From Polyangium jinanense (GTDB lineage Bacteria > Myxococcota > Polyangia > Polyangiales > Polyangiaceae), in the NCBI RefSeq assembly GCF_028435365.1, contig NZ_JAGTJJ010000002.1:682001-746000 (forward strand): a DNA stretch of 64,000 bases, given 5' to 3'. Made by a program: the position numbers and the translations under genes. Positions 15,955 through 23,231 of the stretch are shown in pieces. Numbering within the stretch: position 1 is the first letter of the stretch; the number at the start of each line of letters is the position of its first letter. The notes beneath the pieces were generated by a model, which worked only from the letters and a program-made list of their open reading frames with translations, was not told the DNA's origin and did no database searches.

Positions 15955-17331
15955 ATGACCACGTTCGATTTCGATCTCTTCACCCTCGGCGCAGGCTCAG
16001 GCGGCGTGGCGGGGAGCCGCAGGTCGGCTTCGTACGGCGCGCGTGTCGCGATCTGCGAGGCGCGCCGCGTGGGCGGCACCTGCGTCCTGCGCGGCTGCGT
16101 GCCGAAGAAGCTGCTCGTGCACGGCGCGCACGTGGCCGAGGAGCTCGAAGACGCGCGTGGCTTCGGCTGGACGTTCGGCGAGGCCAAGCTCGACTGGGCG
16201 AAGCTCATCGAGGCGAAGGATCGTGAGCTCGATCGGCTGAACGGCATCTACGTGCGCATGCTGCGGGACGCGGGCGTCACGACGATCGAGGGGTTCGCGC
16301 GGATCGTGGATCCGCACACGGTCGACGTCGGCGGCAAACGATACACGGCGCGGCACCTGCTCATCGCGACGGGCAGTCGGCCCGTGCGGCCCGACATTCC
16401 GGGCAAGGAGCTCGGCATTTCCTCGGACGAGGCGCTCGATCTGCCGTACGTGCCGCGCCGCGCGCTCGTCGTGGGCGGCGGCTACATCGGCGTGGAATTC
16501 GCGGGGATCTGGCGCGCCGCGGGCGCGGAGGTGACGCTCGCGCTGCGCGGCGACAACGTGCTGCGCGGCTTCGATCAGGACGTGCGCGAGTCCGTGGCCG
16601 AGGGCATGCAGAAGCGCGGCATCAAGATCCTGCGCGAGACGATCCTGCGGAGCGTGGCGAAGGAAGCCGACTGTTTGTCCGTGCGCCTTGCGGGCGGCGA
16701 GATCCTGGAGACGGACGTCGTGTTGTTCGCCACGGGTCGCGCGCCGAATACGCAGGGGCTCGGGCTCGAGGAGGTGGGCGTGGCCCTCGATGAGGTGCGC
16801 GCGATCAAGGTCGACTCGTATTCGCGTACCCGCGTGCCGAGCATCTTCGCGGTCGGGGACGTGACCGATCGGATCAACCTGACGCCGGTGGCCATCGCGG
16901 AGGCGCGGGCCGTGGCGGAGACGCTCTTCCGCGATCGCCCGACCGAGATGGACCACGAGAACGTGCCGAGCGCGGTGTTCTCGCAGCCGCCGGTGGGCAC
17001 GGTGGGCCTGCCGGAGCACGAGGCGCGGCGGCGGTACGGCAAGGTCGACGTCTACCGCGCGCGCTTCCGTCCGATGAAACACACGCTCTCGGGGCGGGAC
17101 GAGCGAACGATGATGAAGCTCGTCGTGGATCGGGCGACGCAGAAGGTGGTCGGCGCGCACATGGTCGGCGCGGACGCGCCGGAGATCATCCAGGGCGTGG
17201 CCATTGCGATCAAATGCGGCGCGACGAAGGCGCAATTCGACGCGACGGTCGGCATTCACCCGACGGCCGCGGAGGAGTTCGTCACGATGCGCGACCCGAT
17301 TCCGGATCCGGGGCCGACGACGGGCGATTGA
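15955..17331 (+). CDS. gor: Glutathione-disulfide reductase (NADPH)
   Basis: The 458-aa flavoenzyme reduces glutathione disulfide with NADPH in the cytoplasm. Visible features are the FAD dinucleotide-binding start (FTLGAGSGGVAGSR), the redox-active pair Cys43/Cys48 in GGTCVLRGCVPKKLL, the NADPH-binding fold (VVGGGYIGVEFAGI), the second FAD motif ending in FAVGDVTDR, and the C-terminal signature GIHPTAAEEFVTMR with the catalytic His. Length and C-terminal motif favour glutathione reductase over lipoamide dehydrogenase or mercuric reductase. The start ATG at 15955 follows GAGG. The gene appears monocistronic. Confidence 0.93.
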   Translation: MTTFDFDLFTLGAGSGGVAGSRRSASYGARVAICEARRVGGTCVLRGCVPKKLLVHGAHVAEELEDARGFGWTFGEAKLDWAKLIEAKDRELDRLNGIYVRMLRDAGVTTIEGFARIVDPHTVDVGGKRYTARHLLIATGSRPVRPDIPGKELGISSDEALDLPYVPRRALVVGGGYIGVEFAGIWRAAGAEVTLALRGDNVLRGFDQDVRESVAEGMQKRGIKILRETILRSVAKEADCLSVRLAGGEILETDVVLFATGRAPNTQGLGLEEVGVALDEVRAIKVDSYSRTRVPSIFAVGDVTDRINLTPVAIAEARAVAETLFRDRPTEMDHENVPSAVFSQPPVGTVGLPEHEARRRYGKVDVYRARFRPMKHTLSGRDERTMMKLVVDRATQKVVGAHMVGADAPEIIQGVAIAIKCGATKAQFDATVGIHPTAAEEFVTMRDPIPDPGPTTGD

Positions 17332-17333
17332 AC

Positions 17334-18095
17334 CTACCCCTGTTGGGACCCACCTTCCGGCTCCTGTCGAGGCGCATCCGCCTCTTTCGACTTTCCGGCC
17401 CGCTTCCTGCGGGTATTCAGCTCATCGAAGTAGCTGAACACGCGCCCTTCGAGGTCCCGCGGTAGGGCCGGGTTCTCGTCCATTTCGGTCCGGAGCGTCG
17501 CGCGGAACTGGTAAAGGAGCTTGATCGTTTCGCTCCGCAGCTTGCTCCCGTTCTCGTTGCCGCTCACGCCTGCGAGAGAACGCTCGTTCAGCAACGTCGA
17601 GAGCTCGTCCCCTGCGTCGAGGAAGCCGCTCACCCAGTCGTGGAGCGTCTTGCCGTCCGGCGCCGGCAGCATCTTCAACTCGGCCTCCAGCTCGGCGAGC
17701 TTGGGCCTGTTCTTTTTGGCCGTCGCCGCTTCCTCTGCATACGAATCCGTGAGGCCGGTCTTGTTCGGGACGAATGCCTCCCGGATCCGCAGGGCTGCCG
17801 CGCGTGTCGCGTCCGAGGCAATGGGCAGAAGGAGAATGGCCTCTACATACGCGAAGATGGCGCCGCCGTACCCGTCGTGACGGATATCGGTCGCCTCCAG
17901 TTCGGCGACGAGGGGACGCTTGCGGAGCACTTCGGGGAGCTTTTGGATGGCCTCGAGCCTCTTCGCGAGCATGGGGCCATACAGCTTCCCCGCCGCGGAC
18001 AGGTCGAGGTCCGCTTTGCGTTGGGTCGCGAGGTTCTCGAGACCGATGTCCAGATCACCCAGGTGCAGGTCGCGCATGGGTAAGGACGGTCGCAT
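17334..18095 (-). CDS. Hypothetical protein, mainly helical
   Basis: The predicted protein is 253 aa from the ATG at 18095, or 247 aa from the ATG at 18077; neither has a strong Shine-Dalgarno. I do not recognise the family. There is no signal peptide. The sequence is rich in Leu, Ala, Lys and Glu with long amphipathic helices, for example LAKRLEAIQKLPEVLRKRP and LRTEMDENPALPRDLEGRV. The C-terminal 30 aa are basic and Gln/Gly-rich. It is convergent with the glutathione reductase gene and only 2 bp separate the two stop codons. Local base composition is near the window norm but the following region is more AT-rich. I infer an accessory gene of unknown role. Confidence 0.6.
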   Translation of the reverse strand: MRPSLPMRDLHLGDLDIGLENLATQRKADLDLSAAGKLYGPMLAKRLEAIQKLPEVLRKRPLVAELEATDIRHDGYGGAIFAYVEAILLLPIASDATRAAALRIREAFVPNKTGLTDSYAEEAATAKKNRPKLAELEAELKMLPAPDGKTLHDWVSGFLDAGDELSTLLNERSLAGVSGNENGSKLRSETIKLLYQFRATLRTEMDENPALPRDLEGRVFSYFDELNTRRKRAGKSKEADAPRQEPEGGSQQG

Positions 18096-18167
18096 GCAAC
18101 GGGGAGCCGTGTCAACGAGCGGATGACAAGGGGGAGGCGCGAGGGGCACGGGCCACGTATTGCGCCT

Positions 18168-18425
18168 GATGAGGAGTGCCTCGGGGCATGGGACGGCGGG
18201 TGTCGAGGAAGACCGGGATCGGCTGCGATACGGAGTCGACTGCGCTTCGGGCTGCCACGGGTCAGTTGCAAGGGGTCGACTCGCCCCCTTGTTCCTGATG
18301 CTGGTCACCTGCAAGGGGTGGGCGGGAGGTGTTGCAGTTGACCGGGATCCGCGTTCACGGGGGGAATGGAGCCCTTACGGTTCACCAGGATCGGCTCACA
18401 CAGCGGCGGTGCACCGCTTCGAGTT
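18168..18425. repeat. Degenerate tandem repeat, 43-bp period, about six units
   Basis: Units begin at 18168, 18211, 18254, 18297, 18340 and 18383. The strongest landmarks recur at exact 43-bp multiples: GTCAGTTGCAAGGGGT (18261) and GTCACCTGCAAGGGGT (18304); GACCGGGATC (18211 and 18340) and CACCAGGATCGGCT (18383). Hand alignment gives 26/43 identities for units 5 and 6, 25/43 for units 2 and 6, and 24/43 for units 3 and 4. As 43 is not a multiple of three, this is not a coding repeat. Confidence 0.65.
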
Positions 18426-18460
18426 GATCCTTGAAGGCTTTTTGCGCGCCGGGAAAACGG

Positions 18461-18490
18461 TTGACGGAGATCGTTTGTGTCTCGTAGCCT
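18461..18490 (+). promoter_or_regulatory. Sigma-70-like promoter candidate
   Basis: TTGACG (18461-18466) and TAGCCT (18485-18490) are separated by 18 bp, 36 bp upstream of the ATG at 18526. The -35 is good and the -10 is poor. Confidence 0.35.
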
Positions 18491-18525
18491 GCCTTACCTA
18501 CGTTGAGGGGGGAGGGGGTGGGCTC

Positions 18526-19269
18526 ATGGGGAAGCGGCGGCTTGCGGGGGTGACCGTGGTCGCTACGTGCATGGCTGTGTCCATGGTGCCTATGGGATGC
18601 GGGGCGAGCGACGAGCACGCCGTCGCGCCCAGGCAGGGCAGCGGGCTCGCGCTCCCTCCGATGACGGTCCAGGCGCTTCAAGCGTGCGTCAAAGACGGGG
18701 GCCAGCGGCTTCGGCACAACGCGTACGAGATCGAGTTCGCGGTCGAGTTGACGGGCGACCGCGTCACGGCGGTGAAGCCCAAGGGCCCGCGGCTCGACGA
18801 CGCCGGCGTCCAGCAATGCATGATGGAAGCGCTGCGAAGGATGGCGGACGCGGGGTTCTCGCCGGACAGCGACGAGCTGGTCTCGCGCGGCGGCCTCTTG
18901 CCTACGCGAGGCCTGCTGGCGAACACGTGGGCGCTGCCCCAGGTGATCAGGTTGATCCCGGTGGTCGTCGGGTCGTCTGGGACGATGATCGTCGTCGCGG
19001 TCGCGGTGCTCGTGGTGGTCGCGGCCGTGTCGTTGAAGGATGATACCGACGAGGAAGCCGAGAAGGAACGGTGCAAGAATGCGGCCTATACCCCCCTTGA
19101 GGCATGTTACAATGCGTGCGAAGCCATTTGGAATATGGATAACGCGCGCTGCCGCAAGTTGCGAAGTGCGAGGGACAGGGCCATTTGCTGGGCGCAATCG
19201 AACGAGGACCGGGCGAACTGTCGGCGCGCCTGCGAACGAGAGGCAATGAAGGACAAATGCCCACGATAA
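18526..19269 (+). CDS. Lipoprotein with internal membrane helix and Cys-rich C-terminus
   Basis: The predicted protein is 247 aa. The ATG at 18526 is preceded by a long G-rich Shine-Dalgarno. A leader ends in VPMGC (Cys about 25), suggesting an acylated envelope protein. Residues 45-110 resemble the C-terminal domain of TonB/AgmX-like proteins (YEIEFAVELTGDRVTAVKP). A strongly hydrophobic helix follows (about 145-165, IVVAVAVLVVVAAVSL). The last 65 aa are charged with eight regularly spaced Cys in CYNAC, NARC, ICW and NCRRAC contexts, probably a disulfide-stapled helical domain. It overlaps the next small gene by 13 nt. This layout (anchored body, variable Cys-rich tip, small cytoplasmic partner) recalls contact-dependent toxin/immunity pairs, but that is inference only. 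Confidence 0.72.
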   Translation: MGKRRLAGVTVVATCMAVSMVPMGCGASDEHAVAPRQGSGLALPPMTVQALQACVKDGGQRLRHNAYEIEFAVELTGDRVTAVKPKGPRLDDAGVQQCMMEALRRMADAGFSPDSDELVSRGGLLPTRGLLANTWALPQVIRLIPVVVGSSGTMIVVAVAVLVVVAAVSLKDDTDEEAEKERCKNAAYTPLEACYNACEAIWNMDNARCRKLRSARDRAICWAQSNEDRANCRRACEREAMKDKCPR

Positions 19270-19568
19270 AAAGGGTCGTTGCCGAGAGGATACTTGAATT
19301 CCGCCACTCCCAGGAGTCAAAGCCTAAAAATGTCAGGGTGCGAATCAGCGCACCTCAAAAAGAAGGAAACGATTGGTCCGTCGTGTACGAGATACGCGGG
19401 CCCGGTAGGCGGCGAGAAAAGCGGAAAGTTTGGGGGATCGATTCGGTGCAAGCGCTTCACATGGCAATGGGAAGCGTGCCCGTCGACGTGCGAGGAATTG
19501 AAATGTTGACGGGCGGCAAGGTGACATTCCTCGGAGGGGAGGATCTCATGTTTCCAAGCTTCAAATGA
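19257..19568 (+). CDS. Small protein, DUF6968-like, partner of the preceding lipoprotein
   Basis: This 103-aa cytoplasmic protein starts at the ATG at 19257, inside the end of the upstream gene, with AAGGA 4 nt before it, so the two are translationally coupled. The pattern VRVRISAPQ, then DWSVVYEIRGPG, then WGIDSVQALHMAMGSV, then GGEDLMFPSF matches, from memory, the small uncharacterised DUF6968-type family seen in myxobacteria and actinobacteria. Base composition is low for this genome (29/60 GC at 19321-19380), which marks the pair as accessory DNA. It might be an immunity or accessory factor for the upstream protein. A profile search is needed to confirm the family name. Confidence 0.65.
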   Translation: MPTIKRVVAERILEFRHSQESKPKNVRVRISAPQKEGNDWSVVYEIRGPGRRREKRKVWGIDSVQALHMAMGSVPVDVRGIEMLTGGKVTFLGGEDLMFPSFK

Positions 19569-19576
19569 CACAGCCG

Positions 19577-19600
19577 CTCGGGCCCCGTGGTGGGCCCGAG
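19577..19600 (+). terminator. Hairpin after the small gene
   Basis: CTCGGGCCC (19577-19585) and GGGCCCGAG (19592-19600) form a perfect 9-bp G/C stem with a 6-nt loop, 9 nt after the stop codon. There is no T tract, so it may be a Rho-assisted or RNA-stabilising hairpin. Confidence 0.45.
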
Positions 19601-19708
19601 GAACGCTCCGGCCCGTCGTGCAGGGCCTCCAGAGCGCGTTCGTCCCGGAACCAAATGTTTGTCCAGGGACTTGACTCCCCGGTTTGTCTCCGGTAAGGGG
19701 TATCCCCG

Positions 19709-19776
19709 GAGGCCGACGCTGTGCGTGCGCTCGTGACCTGAGACGCAGGAAGACACTCGCGTCGGCCTCGCTTTTT
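19709..19776 (+). terminator. Stem-loop with T5 tail in a leader; possible attenuator or small-RNA end
   Basis: GAGGCCGACGC (19709-19719) pairs perfectly with GCGTCGGCCTC (19759-19769) across a 39-nt loop and is followed by GCTTTTT. It sits in the leader of the 19808 gene, not directly after an upstream gene. A TTGACT (19671) lies upstream with only a weak -10. Confidence 0.45.
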
Positions 19777-19807
19777 CCTGTGCGGGTTGCGATATCATGA
19801 TCCCGTC

Positions 19808-21073
19808 ATGCCGCGCGCCGTAGCCCTCACCGCCCTGCTCTGGCTCCCGCTCCTCGCGTCGATCGCCTCCGCTGCTGAGCCGGATGATGCGGAGATAGAC
19901 CGCGCCGTCGCCGCGCTCCTCAAGGTCGGGGACAAGGCGCGGGCCGCTGGGAACGTCGACATCGCGGTCGCGGCCTACAATGAGGCGCTCGACCTACGCG
20001 AAGATCCCGAGGTCGAAGCGCGCCTCGGCATGCTGGCGGTGCGCCTCGGAAAGGACCTCGCCGCCGCGCAAAACCTCTTGATGGCGCTGGAGGGCGGCGC
20101 AGGCGCGACGTTGAAGGAGAAAGAGGAACTCGCCCGCGCGTTCGCAGGGGTGCGCTCGCGTGTCTGTCAGCTTCTCATTCTCGGCAACGTGTTCGATGCG
20201 CTGGTGTTCGTCGAGGGGAGCCCTGTCGATGGCCCAAGCGTTCCGGGCTCCACGGTATTCGTCAAGCCCGGGCGCACCGTGGTGCGAGGCACCTCGGAAG
20301 CGCATGGGGAGGTGACGGAGACCGTCGATTGCCCCGCCGGGAAGAGGGCCACGGCGAACCTGCGCTGGAAGCTGCCCGAGCCTGCGCCGAAGGTCGAGCC
20401 CGAGCCCGCACCGGACGTGACGCCCGCGATCGAGGTCGTCCCGTCCACGCCCCCGGCGCCGCTTTCGGTGACGAAGGCGAAGGCCGATCACGCGCTCGGC
20501 ATCTACATCGAGCGAGACATTCCCAAGCAGGAGAATCCGTTCGCCTACGAAGATCCGTCGATGAAGCCCGATAAGAAGCCCCCCATGCGTGGCTTCGTCG
20601 GCCTGGGGCCGGTCGTGGTGTTTGGCGCGGCGACATGGGCGCCAGCGGTGGGCGCGTCGATCACGGGGGGCTTGCAGCTCCACGAGCATGTGTCGCTGGA
20701 GCTGGAGGGGCGGGCTGCATGGCTTGCGGGTGATGTCAAGGGGCAACCGGTCTCCACGATGACGGCGGGGGGCCTGCTCGGGCTGTGCGGGCACTGGCGG
20801 TGGATCTACGGGTGCGCAGTCGGCCATCTCGGCGTGATCACGGTCAACTGGGACGAAAACACCTTCAAGAGGGACACGGATGTTGGCTTCCGGCCGGGCT
20901 TTGGCGGTCGCGTAGGCGGCAGATTCGATGTGGGCTCGTCGTGGGGCGTTCAGGTGGCGGGAGATGTCCTCGGTCTCTCGCGGGGCACGCGAATCGCCCT
21001 CGGGCAAACCGTTCTCGTGGAACAACCCGCGATCATGATCGGCACGTCTCTTTCTGCGTTCTGGAAGTTCTAG
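19808..21073 (+). CDS. Secreted protein with helical N-domain, PEGA-like domain and C-terminal beta-barrel
   Basis: The predicted protein is 421 aa from the ATG at 19808; no strong Shine-Dalgarno is visible. A signal peptide ends in IASAA. Residues 20-120 are helical and TPR-like. Residues 125-185 resemble a PEGA domain (VFVEGSPVDG, GRTVVRGTSEAHGEV). A Pro/Glu-rich linker follows (190-215). The C-terminal 165 aa alternate hydrophobic and polar residues and end in aromatic FWKF, typical of an outer-membrane beta-barrel with a terminal Phe. This architecture is frequent in myxobacterial outer-membrane proteins of unknown function. The stop codon falls inside the left arm of a long inverted repeat. 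Confidence 0.72.
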   Translation: MPRAVALTALLWLPLLASIASAAEPDDAEIDRAVAALLKVGDKARAAGNVDIAVAAYNEALDLREDPEVEARLGMLAVRLGKDLAAAQNLLMALEGGAGATLKEKEELARAFAGVRSRVCQLLILGNVFDALVFVEGSPVDGPSVPGSTVFVKPGRTVVRGTSEAHGEVTETVDCPAGKRATANLRWKLPEPAPKVEPEPAPDVTPAIEVVPSTPPAPLSVTKAKADHALGIYIERDIPKQENPFAYEDPSMKPDKKPPMRGFVGLGPVVVFGAATWAPAVGASITGGLQLHEHVSLELEGRAAWLAGDVKGQPVSTMTAGGLLGLCGHWRWIYGCAVGHLGVITVNWDENTFKRDTDVGFRPGFGGRVGGRFDVGSSWGVQVAGDVLGLSRGTRIALGQTVLVEQPAIMIGTSLSAFWKF

Positions 21074-21118
21074 GGTTCGTCCGAGAACGCTTGACAGTTC
21101 CCGGACGAACCCTAGAAC
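21067..21118. repeat. 22-bp inverted repeat with embedded promoter-like hexamers
   Basis: Arms at 21067-21088 and 21097-21118 are complementary at 21 of 22 positions around the 8-nt loop GCTTGACA. The left arm starts GTTCTAGGGTTCGTCC and contains the stop codon of the upstream gene. TTGACA (21091-21096) and TAGAAC (21113-21118) lie 16 bp apart, as in a sigma-70 promoter, just before the next ATG. Confidence 0.75.
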
Positions 21119-21126
21119 ATGGAGGC

Positions 21127-22332
21127 ATGCGCAAATCAAGGATCCGAATCGGGCTCGCCCTCGTGTGTGTGATGAGCGGGGCCGCCGTGGCGCTGGGAGC
21201 CGGATGCAGCGGGATACCCGAGACGTTCGAGAACGAGTGCAATCCCGACACTCACTTTCCCGCCCCTATCTGCGTGGACGCCGGCACCGACGCCCCCGCG
21301 GACGCCGGCACCGACGGCCCCACCGCGGACAACGGCCGCTGCCCGACGGAAACGCATACGTGCGTGCCTCTCCCCGAAGGCGACGACGCGATCTTCTGGC
21401 ACGCGGATCCGCCGCTTCTCGTGTGGATCGGCGAAAACGTCGAGGGCGAGGAGAACCAGCCCAAGTGTCTTCCCAACACGGCGCCCGCCGTGCAGGCGCG
21501 CATGTTTTCGGATCTCGTCGCGCCCCCCGCCACGTGTGATTCATGCTCGTGCAAGCCCGCGACGGCTGATTGCGACCCGGTCCCCACCTCCATCACAATC
21601 CGCGCGGGCACCTGCGACGACCCAAGCGCCCCGACACTTCCCTTCGACGGCCCTGCCGGCTGGGACGGGAGCTGCACCGCCGCGAACGCCTTGCCCCAAG
21701 GCGCCGAATGCCCGCCGGGGAGCGGCGTCCCCTGCCTGCAATCGATCGAGATCGGACCGCTTCCGCCTCCGCAAAATGAGAAGTGCGAAGTGGACGTGGT
21801 CGAAGTGCCCAAAGTGACCGGCCTCGTCACGAAATGGCAGACGACGAGCCTCGCTTGTCGCGGAGTGACGGATACCTCGCTCTGCGATGATGCGGGCAAG
21901 ATGTGCCTCCCCGAGGCGCTGTTTCCCAACCGGATCTGTATCTGGCGCGAGGGGCTGCATACGCAATGCCCCACGAACTACCAGGGCGAGCCAGCGCGCT
22001 GGATGTATCCGGAGAAGGTGAAGGAAGGCCGCGGGTGCACCGAATGTGCGTGCGGCGCGCCGAGTGGCGGGGCGTGCGTGTCGTCGTTGCGGCTGTTTCA
22101 GGATGGGGCCTGCTCCGCGCAGTTCATGGAGAAGACAACGGCATCCCTCGGCGGTGATTGCGATCCAATCTTCCCGAACGGCCGCGCCCTCGGCGGCAAG
22201 GAAACCAGCCCCGCGATGTACATGACCGGCACCTGCGAAGCGAGCGGCGGCGAGCCGTACGGGGAGGCGATGGTGGATGTGGAGAACGCGGTCACATTCT
22301 GCTGCCGGCCGTCGTACGTGTTTGCAGGGTAG
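21127..22332 (+). CDS. Cys-rich secreted lipoprotein of unknown function
   Basis: The predicted protein is 401 aa. The leader ends in VALGAGC (Cys about 27), a lipobox. After a short Asp/Thr/Ala linker the body holds some 28 Cys residues in repeated contexts such as CDSCSCKP, CTECACGAPS and FCCRP, so it is an extracytoplasmic disulfide-rich protein. I do not recognise the fold; similar Cys-rich lipoproteins are abundant in Polyangiales. A GGAGG lies only 1 nt before the ATG, too close for normal use, and the upstream promoter-like hexamers would start transcription almost at the ATG, so the mRNA may be leaderless. Confidence 0.72.
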   Translation: MRKSRIRIGLALVCVMSGAAVALGAGCSGIPETFENECNPDTHFPAPICVDAGTDAPADAGTDGPTADNGRCPTETHTCVPLPEGDDAIFWHADPPLLVWIGENVEGEENQPKCLPNTAPAVQARMFSDLVAPPATCDSCSCKPATADCDPVPTSITIRAGTCDDPSAPTLPFDGPAGWDGSCTAANALPQGAECPPGSGVPCLQSIEIGPLPPPQNEKCEVDVVEVPKVTGLVTKWQTTSLACRGVTDTSLCDDAGKMCLPEALFPNRICIWREGLHTQCPTNYQGEPARWMYPEKVKEGRGCTECACGAPSGGACVSSLRLFQDGACSAQFMEKTTASLGGDCDPIFPNGRALGGKETSPAMYMTGTCEASGGEPYGEAMVDVENAVTFCCRPSYVFAG

Positions 22333-22354
22333 GCCCTGCTCTGCGCAAGTGCGC

Positions 22355-23113
22355 TTATTCGTCCGCCGTGCGTGTGACTTCGAGCGCCACGAATTTCAAT
22401 TGGGTGGTGTCCTGATCGCCAACATACACATGGAAGACCTTGCCGAATTCGAAGGCAGCAGCCACATCGGACGCAGGGACGACCACGGTTGCAATTTTAT
22501 CATCGAAGGCCACGTCCTGGTCTGTCAGGTCGACACGAAGACGGAGCTCCTTGTGCCAGGGGACAGCCTTGAAGCAGGTTGAGGTGCCGAAATTCGGATG
22601 GAACTCCCGTACGGGCCTTTTCTTGGAGGCGAGGTCCATTTTGCGCGAGAGCTTCCCATCATACGAGCCCGTGGGTGCTACCTCGAGGGTCCCGAAAACA
22701 TCGGGCTTGCCAAACGCGCGAAATAGGGAGCCGGAGAGAACGGTGGTGAGCTCAGCGGCAACCATAGCCGGATGCTTGCGAGCAAGCGCTGCCAGCATTC
22801 TGAACGCTTCGTTGGATTTTGCTCGCTGGTCCTCGGTCGCTTTCGGAGGGCCAGGGTCCCACGGGCTTCCGTCCGCCTTCGTGGGTGCGATGACCGCGCT
22901 GGTCATGCAGATATCGATCATAGCCGGCATCGGCTTCTGCTTCGGCTTCTTCTGCGCGTCCTGGTCATCGGACGGTCCATCATCCTGATCGCCCTCGGAC
23001 GTATCGTCCTCCGCAAGGGCCGTAGGGACGGCGACGGCAGACGTTGCGGCAACAGCGGCCAGCAAGAACAGCGCACGCGCGATACGGGCGCCTCGACGAA
23101 CATCCTCCCCCAT
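22355..23113 (-). CDS. Secreted protein of unknown function
   Basis: The predicted protein is 252 aa. I chose the ATG at 23113 because GGAGG sits 6 nt upstream. A basic N-terminus plus hydrophobic helix ending in PTALA is a type I signal peptide. An Asp/Lys/Gln-rich linker follows (about 28-60), then a 190-aa domain with alternating hydrophobics (AAELTTVLSGSLFRAF, ELRLRVDLTDQDVAFDD, KFVALEVTRT). I see no catalytic motif. The late beta-rich part resembles a jelly-roll carrier or binding domain, but I cannot name a family. A kinase operon ends just upstream, separated by a terminator. Confidence 0.66.
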   Translation of the reverse strand: MGEDVRRGARIARALFLLAAVAATSAVAVPTALAEDDTSEGDQDDGPSDDQDAQKKPKQKPMPAMIDICMTSAVIAPTKADGSPWDPGPPKATEDQRAKSNEAFRMLAALARKHPAMVAAELTTVLSGSLFRAFGKPDVFGTLEVAPTGSYDGKLSRKMDLASKKRPVREFHPNFGTSTCFKAVPWHKELRLRVDLTDQDVAFDDKIATVVVPASDVAAAFEFGKVFHVYVGDQDTTQLKFVALEVTRTADE

Positions 23114-23128
23114 CGAAGACCTCCAGCG

Positions 23129-23157
23129 AAAAAAACAGCAGGCGATGACAAATCGCC
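23129..23157 (-). terminator. Intrinsic terminator candidate of the kinase operon
   Basis: On the minus strand GGCGAT and ATCGCC (23157-23141) form a 6-bp stem with a 5-nt loop, followed after 5 nt by seven T's (23135-23129). It lies downstream of the kinase at 23232 and just before the next gene, so it could also attenuate that gene. Confidence 0.5.
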
Positions 23158-23231
23158 GAGCATGCAGGTGAGGGTACCACGGTGATGCACCGCAGGGGAA
23201 GAGCTGCCTCGTTTGGCGCGGTGCGCCCGCG

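Larger units (their letters stand above)
18096..18525. other. 430-bp non-coding region with divergent starts
   Basis: No convincing gene lies here. The region separates two divergent genes and is largely occupied by a degenerate 43-bp-period tandem repeat (see separate entry). Its right end carries a promoter-like sequence for the rightward lipoprotein gene. Confidence 0.7.
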
